A DNA stretch of 64,000 nt. Origin: Acidobacteriaceae bacterium. Its GTDB lineage: Bacteria; Acidobacteriota; Terriglobia; Terriglobales; Acidobacteriaceae. A program made the position numbers and the translations under genes. Shown here one piece after another: positions 17,056-25,958 of this stretch. The DNA lies in the NCBI GenBank assembly GCA_003134995.1, contig PLDC01000022.1, positions 1 to 64,000 of the forward strand, in the 5' to 3' direction. The notes beneath the pieces were generated by a model that ran no database searches, was not told the origin of the DNA, and saw nothing but the letters and a program-made list of their open reading frames with translations. Every line of letters begins with the position of its first letter. Positions within the stretch are counted from its first letter, which is position 1.

Positions 17056-18303
17056 TCAATTTTGCTTCACGACGGCTGGCAGGCACTCTGCTACTTCGGC
17101 GTCGCTCAGCGTGTGGTCGCTTGCCTTGGCGCGTTGATAGATGCGATCCACTAGATCGTCGGTCGCCGGAATGCCGCGCCGCTCCAGCCAGAACAGTACA
17201 TTCGACTTGCCGCTCATGGGGCCGATATCGATGATCTGCTCGAGGCCGAACATATGAGACGGCACGCCGGAGTAGACGGTATTGGCCAGTTCGACGTCAT
17301 TTTTCTTGAACGCCTTGATCACGGCAGCCGCGTGCACGCCGGTCGCGGTGCGAAAAGCGTCGTCGCCAACCACCGGATAGTTCGCAGGAATCGGAACGCC
17401 CGTGGCTCGCGACACTGCCTGGCAATACTGCTTCAGCCGGGTAAGATCCTGCTCGGCCCACGGGGCAATGCCCATCAGTTTCAGATTGACGAGCATCTGA
17501 TCCATCTGCGTGTTTCCTACGCGCTCGCCGATGCCGATGGCGCAGGCGTGAACGCAATTCGCGCCGGCAATCAGCGCCGCCATGGAGTTGGCAATTGCGA
17601 GTCCGCGGTCGCTGTGTCCGTGCCAATCGACGCGAATTTTTTCGCCCGAGGGCTTGACTACTTCGTCGATCACAAATCGCACGAGCGCGAGGGCGCCCAT
17701 CGGCGTCGCGTGGCCGGCGGTGTCGCAGATCACAATCGCACGAGCGCCGCAGTTGATCGCCGTCGAGTAAAGGCGCTTCACAGTCTCCGGATCGCAGCGC
17801 GACGTGTCCTCGGTCACGTACATCACGTCGAGGCCCAGCGAAACGGCATACTTGACGGCCTTCTCGGTGGTCTGCAAAAGAAAATCGTCAGTCCATCCTT
17901 CGGTAAATCTGCGGATGGGACTCGATCCGATAAATGTTGCGGCCTCGATGGGCAGGCCCGTTTTCTGCACGATCTCGGCGATGGGGCGAATATCGTTCTC
18001 GTGCGTGCGCGCCGCGCAGTTGGCGCTTATCTTCATCTTGTTCGCGACGATCTCTCGCGCCAGTGCTGTCACGTGCTCGACTGCGCGAGCGCCCGCGCCG
18101 GGCAATCCGAGATCGAGCGCGTTGATTCCGAGCGCTTCCATCAGATGAAGAATCTCGATCTTCTCGGGAATCGAAGGGTCGCGCACTGAGGGCGATTGCA
18201 ATCCATCGCGCAGGCTCTCGTCGTTGAGCAGTACGGGCCCAGCCGGCTTCATTCCCGGCGGATAGTTCTTGTTCCAGTCGTAGATGAGTTCGGAGGTGTT
18301 CAT
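17056..18303 (-). CDS. HMGL/LeuA-like aldolase-superfamily enzyme
   Basis: Protein of 415 residues of the HMG-CoA lyase/isopropylmalate synthase TIM-barrel family. LLNDESLRDGLQSP holds the metal and substrate residues (D-R-D type), followed by YVTEDTSRCDPETV, VICDTAGHATP and the metal-binding HGH in VDWHGHSDRGLAIANS. IGERVGNTQMDQM corresponds to the loop after the barrel of LeuA-like synthases. The acyl-CoA partner and exact product are uncertain; relatives include 2-isopropylmalate synthases and homocitrate synthases. The start is ATG 18303. It is followed at once by the ketopantoate reductase-like gene. A tandem-repeat hairpin lies upstream. Confidence 0.85.
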   Translation of the reverse strand: MNTSELIYDWNKNYPPGMKPAGPVLLNDESLRDGLQSPSVRDPSIPEKIEILHLMEALGINALDLGLPGAGARAVEHVTALAREIVANKMKISANCAARTHENDIRPIAEIVQKTGLPIEAATFIGSSPIRRFTEGWTDDFLLQTTEKAVKYAVSLGLDVMYVTEDTSRCDPETVKRLYSTAINCGARAIVICDTAGHATPMGALALVRFVIDEVVKPSGEKIRVDWHGHSDRGLAIANSMAALIAGANCVHACAIGIGERVGNTQMDQMLVNLKLMGIAPWAEQDLTRLKQYCQAVSRATGVPIPANYPVVGDDAFRTATGVHAAAVIKAFKKNDVELANTVYSGVPSHMFGLEQIIDIGPMSGKSNVLFWLERRGIPATDDLVDRIYQRAKASDHTLSDAEVAECLPAVVKQN

Positions 18304-18310
18304 AGGAAAA

Positions 18311-18404
18311 CAGCTGCTAGCTTCTAGCTCCTGGCTTCTAGCTACGGCAACGCCGCACAACGAATCCAGCCTGGCTAGCGGCTAGAAGCTAGTAGCTAGA
18401 AGCT
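18311..18404. repeat. Inverted pair of heptamer arrays
   Basis: The left arm 18311-18345 carries heptamers TAGCTTC, TAGCTCC, TGGCTTC and TAGCTAC. The right arm 18372-18404 carries CTAGAAG, CTAGTAG and CTAGAAG. The arms are near reverse complements with a spacer of about 26 bp. The array fills the gap between two minus-strand genes and ends directly against the stop of the upstream one. Confidence 0.85.
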
Positions 18405-18743
18405 TCATTTCTCTTTCGGCGGCAGCGTTAGTCCGAAGACCGAAATCATCCCCTGGCCGGCAACGTTTATTTTTGCCTCTGCGGGATTCGGCAAATACAA
18501 GGTCTGGCAATGCTCGCAGCGGTAGACTTCGGCGTTCGGTCCCCAGGCCTTTTCGGCGTCGCCGCAGGCTTGCTCGATAACATCGGTCCAGTATGACCAG
18601 CGTTTCAAATGGCCGCCGCAGAATTTGCCTTTTTCGTTTTTCTCGTTGCAGGCGCGCTGCCCGGCCTTCTTGATCTTGACCTTGTGATGAGGAAGCTGCG
18701 CAGGAGTTTGCGTGTCCGAAGCTGCAATTTCACCAGTCGCCAA
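18405..18743 (-). CDS. Small zinc-ribbon-like protein
   Basis: Protein of 112 residues that I do not recognise by name. Cysteines in CNEKNEKGKFCGGH and CEHC suggest a bound metal (two Cys pairs about 40 residues apart). A helix, RWSYWTDVIEQACGDAEKAWG, lies between them and a hydrophobic tail MISVFGLTLPP at the end. It is soluble, without a signal peptide. The composition resembles small proteins that carry a C4 zinc ribbon. It precedes the HMGL-like gene on the same strand but is separated by the repeat hairpin. Confidence 0.65.
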   Translation of the reverse strand: MATGEIAASDTQTPAQLPHHKVKIKKAGQRACNEKNEKGKFCGGHLKRWSYWTDVIEQACGDAEKAWGPNAEVYRCEHCQTLYLPNPAEAKINVAGQGMISVFGLTLPPKEK

Positions 18744-18922
18744 GAGACTTACCTCGTTCGGGCGGCAGTCGCGCCGCCGGATTCGGCCCCACGAGCGTCA
18801 TTGTACTCGAAGCTAAAAGCGGGGCGAAAGTCGCATGCCTCACGCAACGCGATATCGTATCCTAAGATTGCGTTGTCCTATCCGGTGGCAACGCCAGAAT
18901 GAACGCCGGAGTGAGCGTGACT

Positions 18923-19438
18923 ATGAACTGCAATCGTTTGAAACATGCGCTTCCCGCGCGAAGAATTTTGCTGACGGGCGCAGCCATTCTTTTGCCGCTT
19001 GCGCTGCTTGGCCCAACCAGCGCTCAGACACCGCACAAGAGCGACGCTCGAAGCGCTGCCAGCAGCGTGCAACTCGAACTGGTGCGCACCGAAACCGGCT
19101 TTTTTGAAGCGTGGAAGAATAAGGATCAGGCTTACTTCCGCGAACACATGCTGGAAAACGGAATCTTCTGGAGCGATAGCGGCACAATCTCCCGGGAGCA
19201 GCAACTCGCGGAACTGCAGGCATCCGCGAAAACGTGCACTGTGGAAGGGTATGGCCTCTCCGACTTCGGGGCGCTGCCACTAGCCAGCGGCGCATACTTA
19301 CTCACCTACAAAGCCGAGCAATATGCCACATGCAACGGCGAGAAAGTGCCGGTGCGCATGAACGGCAGTTCGATCTACATCCTCAAAGCCGGCCACTGGC
19401 GGGCCATTTACCGGGCAGAAGTGCCGCTGAAAAATTAA
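18923..19438 (+). CDS. Secreted SnoaL/DUF4440-like protein
   Basis: Protein of 171 residues from ATG 18923 (an upstream ATG at 18899 is possible). The N-terminus RRILLTGAAILLPLALLGPTSAQ is a signal peptide. The rest has the pattern of NTF2-like DUF4440 proteins: ETGFFEAWKNKDQAYFREHMLENGIFWSDSG, then EGYGLSDFGALPLASGAYLLTY and GHWRAIYRAEVPL. NTF2-like folds bind small hydrophobic ligands or act as accessory domains; no catalytic residues are evident. It is 26 bp upstream of the sulfotransferase-like gene and may share its transcript. Confidence 0.7.
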   Translation: MNCNRLKHALPARRILLTGAAILLPLALLGPTSAQTPHKSDARSAASSVQLELVRTETGFFEAWKNKDQAYFREHMLENGIFWSDSGTISREQQLAELQASAKTCTVEGYGLSDFGALPLASGAYLLTYKAEQYATCNGEKVPVRMNGSSIYILKAGHWRAIYRAEVPLKN

Positions 19439-19464
19439 GGCTACGGGAAAGAACCAAGAAACTC

Positions 19465-20028
19465 ATGATCACAATCGTTTCAGGCCTGCCACGTTCAGGC
19501 ACTTCGCTGATGATGCAAATGCTTGCCGCCGGTGGGATGCCGATTCTCTCCGACGGCGAACGTCAGGCTGACGTGGATAATCCGCGCGGCTATCTCGAAT
19601 GGGAGCGCATCAAACAACTGCCGAAAGATCCCGCCTGCATTGCTGAAGCCGAGGGCAAAGCTGTGAAGGTGATCTCGCTGCTTCTGCTTTCGCTGCCCGA
19701 GGGGCACGAATACCGCGTCATTTTTATGCAGAGGCCGCTTGCAGAAGTGCTGGCCTCGCAGGACGTGATGCTGCAACACCGGGGAACTGCAAAGCCAGGG
19801 ACGGATGCGTCGGTTGTCGCCGCGGCGTTCGAGAAGAACCTGCGCGCCGTGAATGCCTGGCTCGACAGCAAGGCTTATGTGAAAACATTGCGCGTGTCGT
19901 ATCACGATGTGCTGCGCGACGCAGAAGGTGTCGCGCAAGAGGTTGCCCAGTTTTTAGGGGTTGGCCTGAAGGTGGAAGCCATGACTCGCCAGGTCGACGC
20001 GAACCTCTACCGCAATCGTTCGCGGTGA
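19465..20028 (+). CDS. Sulfotransferase-like P-loop protein
   Basis: Protein of 187 residues. MITIVSGLPRSGTSLMMQML contains the PAPS-binding loop (GLPRSGTS, 7-14) of the sulfotransferase family. EYRVIFMQRPLAEVLASQ matches the 3-prime phosphate-binding RxxxxxxxS stretch (R at about 93), and VKTLRVSYHDVLRDAEGVAQEVAQFLG the end of the fold. It is shorter than typical enzymes (250-300), so the acceptor lid is reduced. The ATG at 19465 fits the P-loop position. The acceptor is unknown. Confidence 0.78.
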   Translation: MITIVSGLPRSGTSLMMQMLAAGGMPILSDGERQADVDNPRGYLEWERIKQLPKDPACIAEAEGKAVKVISLLLLSLPEGHEYRVIFMQRPLAEVLASQDVMLQHRGTAKPGTDASVVAAAFEKNLRAVNAWLDSKAYVKTLRVSYHDVLRDAEGVAQEVAQFLGVGLKVEAMTRQVDANLYRNRSR

Positions 20029-20368
20029 ATTGAGACTTCCCCTCAGCTGGACGAATCGCGAAAAGATCCGGCTCCGTGTGGAGCGATCGTATCTGACGGA
20101 GCAACAGGAAGATCCTGAATGTCGCGAGAAGAAAGAGAACAAGACTAGCCAACGCCATACTCTCCGCGAACTGCGGTGAAAGTCCCCGGATCAGCGCGAC
20201 GATTGACAGCGCGGCAGACCCGATGTACAACCAAAATGCCGCGCTCCCACCCTGCCTTGTCTTCGCCCAATAAGCCAAGTAAAGCCCAAGAAGCAGAATT
20301 ACGACGCCCCCAGAAAAGAAAGACAAGACGATCATCCATCCCAGGCTCAGCCGAATTGTCCACGGCAT
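19724..20368 (-). CDS. Small membrane protein, frame running antisense into neighbour
   Basis: The first about 95 residues from ATG 20368 (ribosome site AGAGAGG) have three hydrophobic helices (LGWMIVLSFFSGGVVILLLGLYLAYW, AAFWLYIGSAALSIVALI, MALASLVLFLLATFRIFLLL). From about residue 105 the translation turns into Arg/Pro/Ser-rich sequence lying antisense to the sulfotransferase-like gene. The biological product is therefore probably only about 110 residues, its stop lost or mis-sequenced, or the tail is real readthrough. It follows the DinB gene on the same strand by 49 bp. Confidence 0.45.
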   Translation of the reverse strand: MPWTIRLSLGWMIVLSFFSGGVVILLLGLYLAYWAKTRQGGSAAFWLYIGSAALSIVALIRGLSPQFAESMALASLVLFLLATFRIFLLLRQIRSLHTEPDLFAIRPAEGKSQFTANDCGRGSRRPGESWLPPSGQPLKTGQPLARHLLRRAAHRDTTRAMFSHKPCCRARHSRRAGSSRTPRRQPTHPSLALQFPGVAASRPARPALLQAASA

Positions 20369-20417
20369 ACCTCTCTCATCGAAAAGCACATCGACCTTCC
20401 TGAGCGCTGCTGTCTGT

Positions 20418-20906
20418 TTAGAACTCCAACTTAGGCTTAGCCTGATCAGCGCCCACGCGTCCCGCGACGATCTCAGCTTTGTAATAGTTCTCGCCCTTTA
20501 GCGGATCTCCTGCCAAACGCCGCAGCATGGCGATCTGGCCGACGTGCGTGAGTGCATCGGCGACGGGGCCCTGAAAGAGTTTTTCCGGAGTAGCCTGCAG
20601 AGGTTCACTCGAAGCCAGAAAGTCATCGAGCTTTGTCAGCGAAACGAAGAAGCGTTGAACTTCCTCGTTCCACGGCAGCGGCTGCGAGTTGTGCCACGCT
20701 TGTTGTCCCTTGGCCATGGAGAGCGCCCAATCCATGAGGTCGCCGATGTGCGCGAGAATCTGCGCGGGCGTGCGCACGCTTTCGTTAGCATGAAAGTCGG
20801 CAAAGCTATCAGGCGCATTGCGAACGGCTTTTCCACCGCGATAAGCCAGCGTGGCCAGAGTGTGACGCAGCAGTTCGCGTTTTGGATCTGAGTTGGAAGT
20901 GTCCAT
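20418..20906 (-). CDS. DinB-like protein
   Basis: Protein of 162 residues with the four-helix DinB/YfiT pattern. It begins with LLRHTLATLAYRGGKAVRNAP. The metal-binding histidines expected of the family are at ILAHIGDLMDWAL (first His) and DALTHVGQIAMLRRLAG (last helix, HxxQ). DinB-like proteins are metal-dependent thiol transferases or proteins of unknown function induced by damage. No thiol substrate can be inferred here. It may be co-transcribed with the small membrane protein downstream. Confidence 0.8.
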   Translation of the reverse strand: MDTSNSDPKRELLRHTLATLAYRGGKAVRNAPDSFADFHANESVRTPAQILAHIGDLMDWALSMAKGQQAWHNSQPLPWNEEVQRFFVSLTKLDDFLASSEPLQATPEKLFQGPVADALTHVGQIAMLRRLAGDPLKGENYYKAEIVAGRVGADQAKPKLEF

Positions 20907-20918
20907 GACTTGCCTTTC

Positions 20919-20960
20919 GGTTCTCGGTTTTCAGTTCTCAGTTCTCAGTTCTCGGTTAAG
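20919..20960. repeat. Heptamer array (6 units)
   Basis: CGGTTCT, CGGTTTT, CAGTTCT, CAGTTCT, CAGTTCT and CGGTTAA follow each other without gaps, directly upstream of the DinB start. Confidence 0.85.
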
Positions 20961-20963
20961 TCC

Positions 20964-21008
20964 TTGTCATTCCGACCCTCGAGCGAAAGCGAGAGGCGGA
21001 GGAATCTT
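20964..21008 (+). repeat. Dispersed GTCATTCCGA element, copy 1
   Basis: TTGTCATTCCGA followed by a variable GC-rich palindromic middle and GGAGGAATCTT. A second, inverted copy is at 57831-57891. Elements of this type are widely dispersed in several bacterial phyla. Confidence 0.6.
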
Positions 21009-21022
21009 GGGTTAGCCAGTGC

Positions 21023-22594
21023 TCACAGCTTCTTTCGTGCCATGATTCCCGCTGAACGGAGCGCTCCGCGCACGCGCGTACCTAACCCTCGGGCAAACTG
21101 GAAATCCAGAAACCCCTCCATCTGCCTTGCGAAGGCCGCGCCGTAACCGTACCACCAGACTCTCTTCATTCCGGGCATGAGGTCGACATCGAGATATTTC
21201 AGCCGCACCATTTCTTCCAATCCGAAACGGCCGTGCGTGCGTCCCACGCCGCTCGACTTTACCCCGCCATGCGGAGCTTCGCTGATACCGAAACATGAAA
21301 CCACATCGTTGACCATGACTGTGCCCGCGTGAATTTGCCGCGCTAGGCGCTCGCCGCGGGCGTTGTCGCGAGTCCACACGCTTGCCGCCAGACCGAACTC
21401 AGAGTCATTGGCGAAACGCAAGGCTTCTTCATCGCTATCGAACGCCATCACCGGGAGCACTGGGCCAAACGTTTCTTCGCCCATGATGCGCATCTCGTGG
21501 GTCACATCGGCTAGCACCGTCGGCTTGTAGAAATTATTTCCTAACTCTCGGATCCGCATTCCTCCGGCCAGAAGCCGCGCCCCGCGCGCCACGGCATCTT
21601 CCACGTGCAACTCCACGATTTGCAACTGGCGCTCATGGATCATCGGCCCCACATCAGTGTCGGGATCGAATTCGTTTCCGACGCGCAGCTTGTTGGTCTT
21701 CTCAACGCACGCGCTCAGAAACTTTTCATACAAACTGCGATGGACGTAGCAGCGCTCGACCGACAGGCAGGTCTGACCTGCATTCATGAATGCTCCCCAG
21801 ACCGCCGCGCTTGAGGCCACGTCGACATCGGCATCGTCGAGCACCAGCATGGGATCTTTGCCGCCGAGTTCCAGCACAACGGGCAGCAAACGTTCCGCCG
21901 CAGCCACCGCGATGCGCTTGCCTGTGGCCACGCTGCCGGTGAAGACCAGCTTGTCGATTTTCGAATGAATCAGAGCCGCGCCGGTTGCGCCGTCGCCAAC
22001 CAACACCTGAAAAACATCTCGCAGCACACCCGCCGAGCGCAGCAGTGACTGCAGTTCAAGCGCCACCATCGAAGTAAATTCCGAGGGCTTCAGCACCACT
22101 GCATTTCCAGCGACGAGCGCCGCGAGTGTCTCGGTTGTGGGAATCGAGAAAGGATAATTCCACGGTGAAATGATCACGACCACGCCATAAGGTTCGCGCA
22201 CGAGCTGGCCGCGTTTGAGCTTGGTGGCAAGGCTTCCGTGCGGAAGTGGCTCGTCGCGCAGCAGGTGATATGCATTCTCGATCAGAAACCGGGCTGCGTC
22301 GAGCACGACTAGAACTTCCGTGGTCAGAGCTTCGGCCACGGGCTTCCCTGCTTCGCGCGTGATGGCCTCAGCGATTTCCGATTTCTTCTCGAGCAACCGG
22401 CGCTGGAATTCGCGCAGCACCGCGATCCTCGTGCGCACATCGATTGCAGCCCATGCTGGTTGCGCCGCGCGCGCGCGCTCGACAGCCGCTTGCACTTCAC
22501 ATTCGCTCGCGCATTCGAACTCGCGCAGAACCTCGCCTCTCGCCGGATTTATCGACGAAACTTTGCGCGCCGCGATTTGCAGATTCGTAGCCAT
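21023..22594 (-). CDS. Aldehyde dehydrogenase (NAD(P)-dependent)
   Basis: Soluble enzyme of 523 residues oxidising an aldehyde to its acid. The family motifs are complete: SPWNYPFS (143-150), the Lys of VLKPSE (169), FTGSVATGK (218-226), the general base Glu242 in LELGGK, the catalytic Cys276 in NAGQTCLS, and EETFGPVLPV later. The last about 40 residues (MKRVWWYGYGAAFARQMEGFLDF) form a hydrophobic or amphipathic tail like that of fatty-aldehyde dehydrogenases. ATG 22594 is chosen over 22627 because it begins the normal N-terminus. It lies 19 bp after truA on the same strand. Confidence 0.93.
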   Translation of the reverse strand: MATNLQIAARKVSSINPARGEVLREFECASECEVQAAVERARAAQPAWAAIDVRTRIAVLREFQRRLLEKKSEIAEAITREAGKPVAEALTTEVLVVLDAARFLIENAYHLLRDEPLPHGSLATKLKRGQLVREPYGVVVIISPWNYPFSIPTTETLAALVAGNAVVLKPSEFTSMVALELQSLLRSAGVLRDVFQVLVGDGATGAALIHSKIDKLVFTGSVATGKRIAVAAAERLLPVVLELGGKDPMLVLDDADVDVASSAAVWGAFMNAGQTCLSVERCYVHRSLYEKFLSACVEKTNKLRVGNEFDPDTDVGPMIHERQLQIVELHVEDAVARGARLLAGGMRIRELGNNFYKPTVLADVTHEMRIMGEETFGPVLPVMAFDSDEEALRFANDSEFGLAASVWTRDNARGERLARQIHAGTVMVNDVVSCFGISEAPHGGVKSSGVGRTHGRFGLEEMVRLKYLDVDLMPGMKRVWWYGYGAAFARQMEGFLDFQFARGLGTRVRGALRSAGIMARKKL

Positions 22595-22613
22595 TAAAGA
22601 TTCTTGGCCAAAT

Positions 22614-23366
22614 TCAGTACTCCACATTCACCAGATACAATCCGCTGGCCGGAGCGGTCGCGCCCGCCGCCGAGCGACTGCGGGCTTCCAGTATTCGCGT
22701 GATGTCCTCGGCCTCCAGCGTTGCTTTGCCCACCAGAATAAACGTTCCCACCAGGTTGCGAACCATATGGTGCAGAAAGCCGGATCCTTTCACGGTGTAG
22801 ACGAACTCGTCGCCCTGCCGCTCCCAGTTCGAAGAGAAGATGCGCCGGACGTTCGAAGCCGGCGGGACGCCAGCGCTACGTTCCGGATCCACCGCAGCGA
22901 ATGAAGTGAAATCGTGCTCGCCCTCGACTAGCTCTGCAGCCTGCGCCATGGCCTGCTCATCCAGCGGATACGGGTAATGCCACACATATCGGGCCAGAAA
23001 TGGCGGGCAAATTGCAGCGCGATAAATCCGGTAGCGATAAGTTTTTCCTCGCGCCGACTTGCGCGCGTGGAAATCGGCTGCGGCTTCTTCCACTTCCAAA
23101 ACCCGCACCGAGGCCGGCAAGATGTCGTTCAACGCCTTCACAAAATTCGCCGCCGGCACCGAAGACTCGGTAACGAACGTTGCCACCTGCGCTAACGCAT
23201 GCACTCCCGCGTCGGTACGACCAGAACCCTGCGGCAATACGTTTTCGCCGGTGATTCGTCCAATGGCTGAGGCGAGTGTGCCCTGCACCGTGAGTGCATC
23301 GGGCTGCACCTGCCAGCCCGCGAAATCCGAGCCGTCATAGGAGAGAATCAGTTTGAGATTGCGCAT
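22614..23366 (-). CDS. truA: tRNA pseudouridine(38-40) synthase
   Basis: Protein of 250 residues, the normal size for TruA, which converts U38-40 of the tRNA anticodon stem to pseudouridine. It shows the N-terminal ILSYDGSDFAGWQVQP, QGTLASAIGRI, and the catalytic Asp52 in GSGRTDAGVHA. Further on are NDILPASVRV and the C-terminal GSGFLHHMVRNLVGT block. It is the first gene of a likely two-gene unit with the aldehyde dehydrogenase. Confidence 0.96.
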   Translation of the reverse strand: MRNLKLILSYDGSDFAGWQVQPDALTVQGTLASAIGRITGENVLPQGSGRTDAGVHALAQVATFVTESSVPAANFVKALNDILPASVRVLEVEEAAADFHARKSARGKTYRYRIYRAAICPPFLARYVWHYPYPLDEQAMAQAAELVEGEHDFTSFAAVDPERSAGVPPASNVRRIFSSNWERQGDEFVYTVKGSGFLHHMVRNLVGTFILVGKATLEAEDITRILEARSRSAAGATAPASGLYLVNVEY

Positions 23367-23760
23367 GCCAACATTGAATCATCTTTCGAGTCCCGCACCC
23401 GAGCCAGTTCATCCAAATCATTTCATGTGTCGGCGCGTGCAAGGGTCTGTGATTGCAATTTCGCGGGGGGCTCGGCCAATGCCAGCACTCTATCAGTTTC
23501 AACTTCACGGTGCTCGTGCCGGAGCGCTCGAAATGAGGAGCCACAGCGTCAGATATACTGGTGCCTTTCACCAAACTTTCGTCTCACTCTCGCTTTTCGT
23601 GCGCTTTTCAGGAACTCCGATGGCATGGATTGCGTACTAAGGTTTGAGTAGAACTTTCATTTTTTGGACAAATCTGGCCATCTCGCGCTGCAGGCGGGTC
23701 TTCATCTTTGACCTTTTATCTTTAGATCTTTGCAAGGCCGTAACGAACTCTTAACGAACA

Positions 23761-23778
23761 GGTTTAAACCAATTGGTT
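23761..23778 (+). promoter_or_regulatory. Overlapping palindromes upstream of TolC gene
   Basis: GGTTTAAACC (23761-23770) and AACCAATTGGTT (23767-23778) are perfect palindromes sharing four bases, about 20 bp before the TolC-family start. Such sites are typical for TetR-type repressors of efflux genes; no regulator is adjacent. The rest of 23367-23760 shows no gene. Confidence 0.45.
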
Positions 23779-23799
23779 CTAATCCATGGAGATGAGTAG

Positions 23800-25899
23800 A
23801 TGCCATTCCCACGCTTGAACTCGATCATCCGGCTGGCCACTGCCGCAGTCTTATTCGGAACGCTGACCGTCGCGGGCCAAGCCCAGGACGCGGCCACCGC
23901 GCCCGCAGCGCCCGTTCCGCAGAACACGCCGGAGACGCGACCGGTTCCCGTCCTGAATTATGCCAAACCGGTGTCGCACTTTCCGAATCCAGTTGGCCCT
24001 TACACGGCCCGGCACCTGGCACCGCCGAACCTGGCCAATACCTCGCGCATTGACCAACTCATGCACGACGGCAAGCTCTACCTTTCGCTGAACGACGCCA
24101 TTGCCCTCGCGCTTGAAAACAATCTCGATATCGCCATCGCGCGCTACAACCTGAACATCGCCGATACTGACGTGCTGCGCGCCAAGGCCGGCGCTGCGAC
24201 CCTCGGCGTCAATACGGGCGTCGTGCAAAACACGCCCGGCGGTGGCGTCGGCGGACTCGGCGGGCAGGTCGGCTCTGGTACGGGCGGAACCACGCTGGGC
24301 GCAGGAGGTGCGGGCGCGGGCGCAGGCGGCCTGGTCGGCTCTACGCTTGGCCTTGGGTCGCTGATCACCAGCTTTGACCCAGTTCTCACTGGAACGCTTC
24401 AGGAAGATCGTTTTCATATCCTCCCGAGCAGCACCTTCACGCCCGAGTCGCCTCAAAACACTACTACTGGCAGCTTCGCCTATAACCAGGGTTTCTCGTG
24501 GGGAACCAATCTGTTGGTGGGCTTCAACAATACCCGCATCGCGACGGGGAACGCACCTTTCACTAACCTTAGTCCGCAGCTGAACTCCAGCTTCAAGTTC
24601 CAGCTCACACAACATCTGCTGCAAGGCTTCGGCTTCGCCACCAACGATCGCTTCATTCGGATCGGCAAGAACAATCGTGAGCTCTCCGATGTCGCTTTCC
24701 GTCTGCAAGTCATTACCACGGTCGATCAGATTCAGACGATGTATTGGGATCTGGTTTACGCCTATGAAAACGCTCGCGTGCAGAAAGAATCGCTGGCTTT
24801 CGCCGAGAAAACGCTCTCCGACACGAAGAAGCAAGTTGAGATTGGCAGCCTGGCGCCGATCGAAACAGTGCGCGCCCAGAGCACGGTCGCTCAAGATCAG
24901 CAAGCGTTGACCATCGCCCTGACCAATCTTCAGTTAGAGCAGTTGCTGATGAAGAATGCGCTCAGCCGCACTCTGCGTGATCAGAATCTCGCGGGCGCGG
25001 AGGTAATTCCGACATCGACCATGGAAGTCCCGGCGAATGAAGCCATCCAGCCCACACAAGATCTGATCGCCGACGCTCTTCGCCATCGCGCGGACCTGGT
25101 GGAGTCACGTATTCAACTCAACACAACTGAGATAAGCAACAGGGCGGTACGCAATGCGCTGCTGCCTACTCTCGACCTTTTCGCCTATTACGGTGGGACG
25201 GGATTGGGTGGCGTGCAGAATCCAGCGAATCTTTGCGCGAATCAGCCGATAGACGAGCAGGCCGGGGGGTTTTGCGCTGGGCCAAATGAAGCTACAAACC
25301 CTCCTGGCCAGACCTTTATTCCCATCGCTCCAACTATAAGCTACGGTGGGACGCTCAATCAGCTCATCAACTCCGCCGGCTCCGACAAAGGCGTCGGCCT
25401 CCAACTCAATATTCCGTTGCGGAATCGCGCGGCGCAGGCCACGCAGATTCGCTCGGAACTGGAATACCAGCAGGCCCTGATGCGCTTGCAGCAGATCGAG
25501 AATCAGATCAGCATTGAAGTCCGCAACGCGCAGTTCGGAGTGGAACAAAACCGCGCCAGTGTGGACTCCGCTAAAGCAGCAGTCGATTACGCCAGGCAAT
25601 CACTGGATGCCGAACAGAAGAAATATCAGTTCGGCACTTCAACCACAACGCTGGTCTTGCAGACCCAGAGTGGGCTGGCAACGGCAGAGTCCACCTTGAT
25701 GTCAGCCATGGCGGCCTATGAGAAGTCGCGCATCGAACTCGACCGCGCCATCGGGGTCACGCTCGATCATGCCGGCATCAGCATCGACGATGCGGCCAAA
25801 GGACAAGTCACGCGCATGCCCAGCGTGCCCAATATCGCGCCACGCAAAGAGCTACCGACTGTTGCGCCGCCTCCGCCTCCAGCACCGCAGCAGCAGTAA
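23800..25899 (+). CDS. TolC-family outer-membrane efflux protein
   Basis: Protein of 699 residues with a signal peptide (LATAAVLFGTLTVAGQAQ). The outer-membrane efflux channel domain is duplicated as in TolC: the N-terminal YLSLNDAIALALENNLDIAIARYNLNIADTDVLRAK and a C-terminal helical half (LEYQQALMRLQQIENQISIEVRNAQFGVEQN, AEKKYQ-type AEQKKYQFGTSTTTLVLQ, AAYEKSRIELDRAIG). A Gly-rich insert of about 40 residues (NTPGGGVGGLGG onward) and a Pro-rich tail are unusual. TolC proteins form trimeric channels for RND, MFS or ABC exporters. No pump gene is adjacent. It is paralogous along its whole length to the next gene. Confidence 0.9.
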   Translation: MPFPRLNSIIRLATAAVLFGTLTVAGQAQDAATAPAAPVPQNTPETRPVPVLNYAKPVSHFPNPVGPYTARHLAPPNLANTSRIDQLMHDGKLYLSLNDAIALALENNLDIAIARYNLNIADTDVLRAKAGAATLGVNTGVVQNTPGGGVGGLGGQVGSGTGGTTLGAGGAGAGAGGLVGSTLGLGSLITSFDPVLTGTLQEDRFHILPSSTFTPESPQNTTTGSFAYNQGFSWGTNLLVGFNNTRIATGNAPFTNLSPQLNSSFKFQLTQHLLQGFGFATNDRFIRIGKNNRELSDVAFRLQVITTVDQIQTMYWDLVYAYENARVQKESLAFAEKTLSDTKKQVEIGSLAPIETVRAQSTVAQDQQALTIALTNLQLEQLLMKNALSRTLRDQNLAGAEVIPTSTMEVPANEAIQPTQDLIADALRHRADLVESRIQLNTTEISNRAVRNALLPTLDLFAYYGGTGLGGVQNPANLCANQPIDEQAGGFCAGPNEATNPPGQTFIPIAPTISYGGTLNQLINSAGSDKGVGLQLNIPLRNRAAQATQIRSELEYQQALMRLQQIENQISIEVRNAQFGVEQNRASVDSAKAAVDYARQSLDAEQKKYQFGTSTTTLVLQTQSGLATAESTLMSAMAAYEKSRIELDRAIGVTLDHAGISIDDAAKGQVTRMPSVPNIAPRKELPTVAPPPPPAPQQQ

Positions 25900-25915
25900 T
25901 CGTCTGAGCGTGCGT

Positions 25916-25958
25916 AGCGCCGCCACCTTTCTGGATGGCGGCGCTGCATGTCCTTTTC
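25916..25958 (+). terminator. Hairpin terminator after first TolC gene
   Basis: A 10-bp perfect stem AGCGCCGCCA/TGGCGGCGCT (25916-25925 with 25936-25945) is followed by GCATGTCCTTTTCTCC. The T-run is interrupted. Confidence 0.6.
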
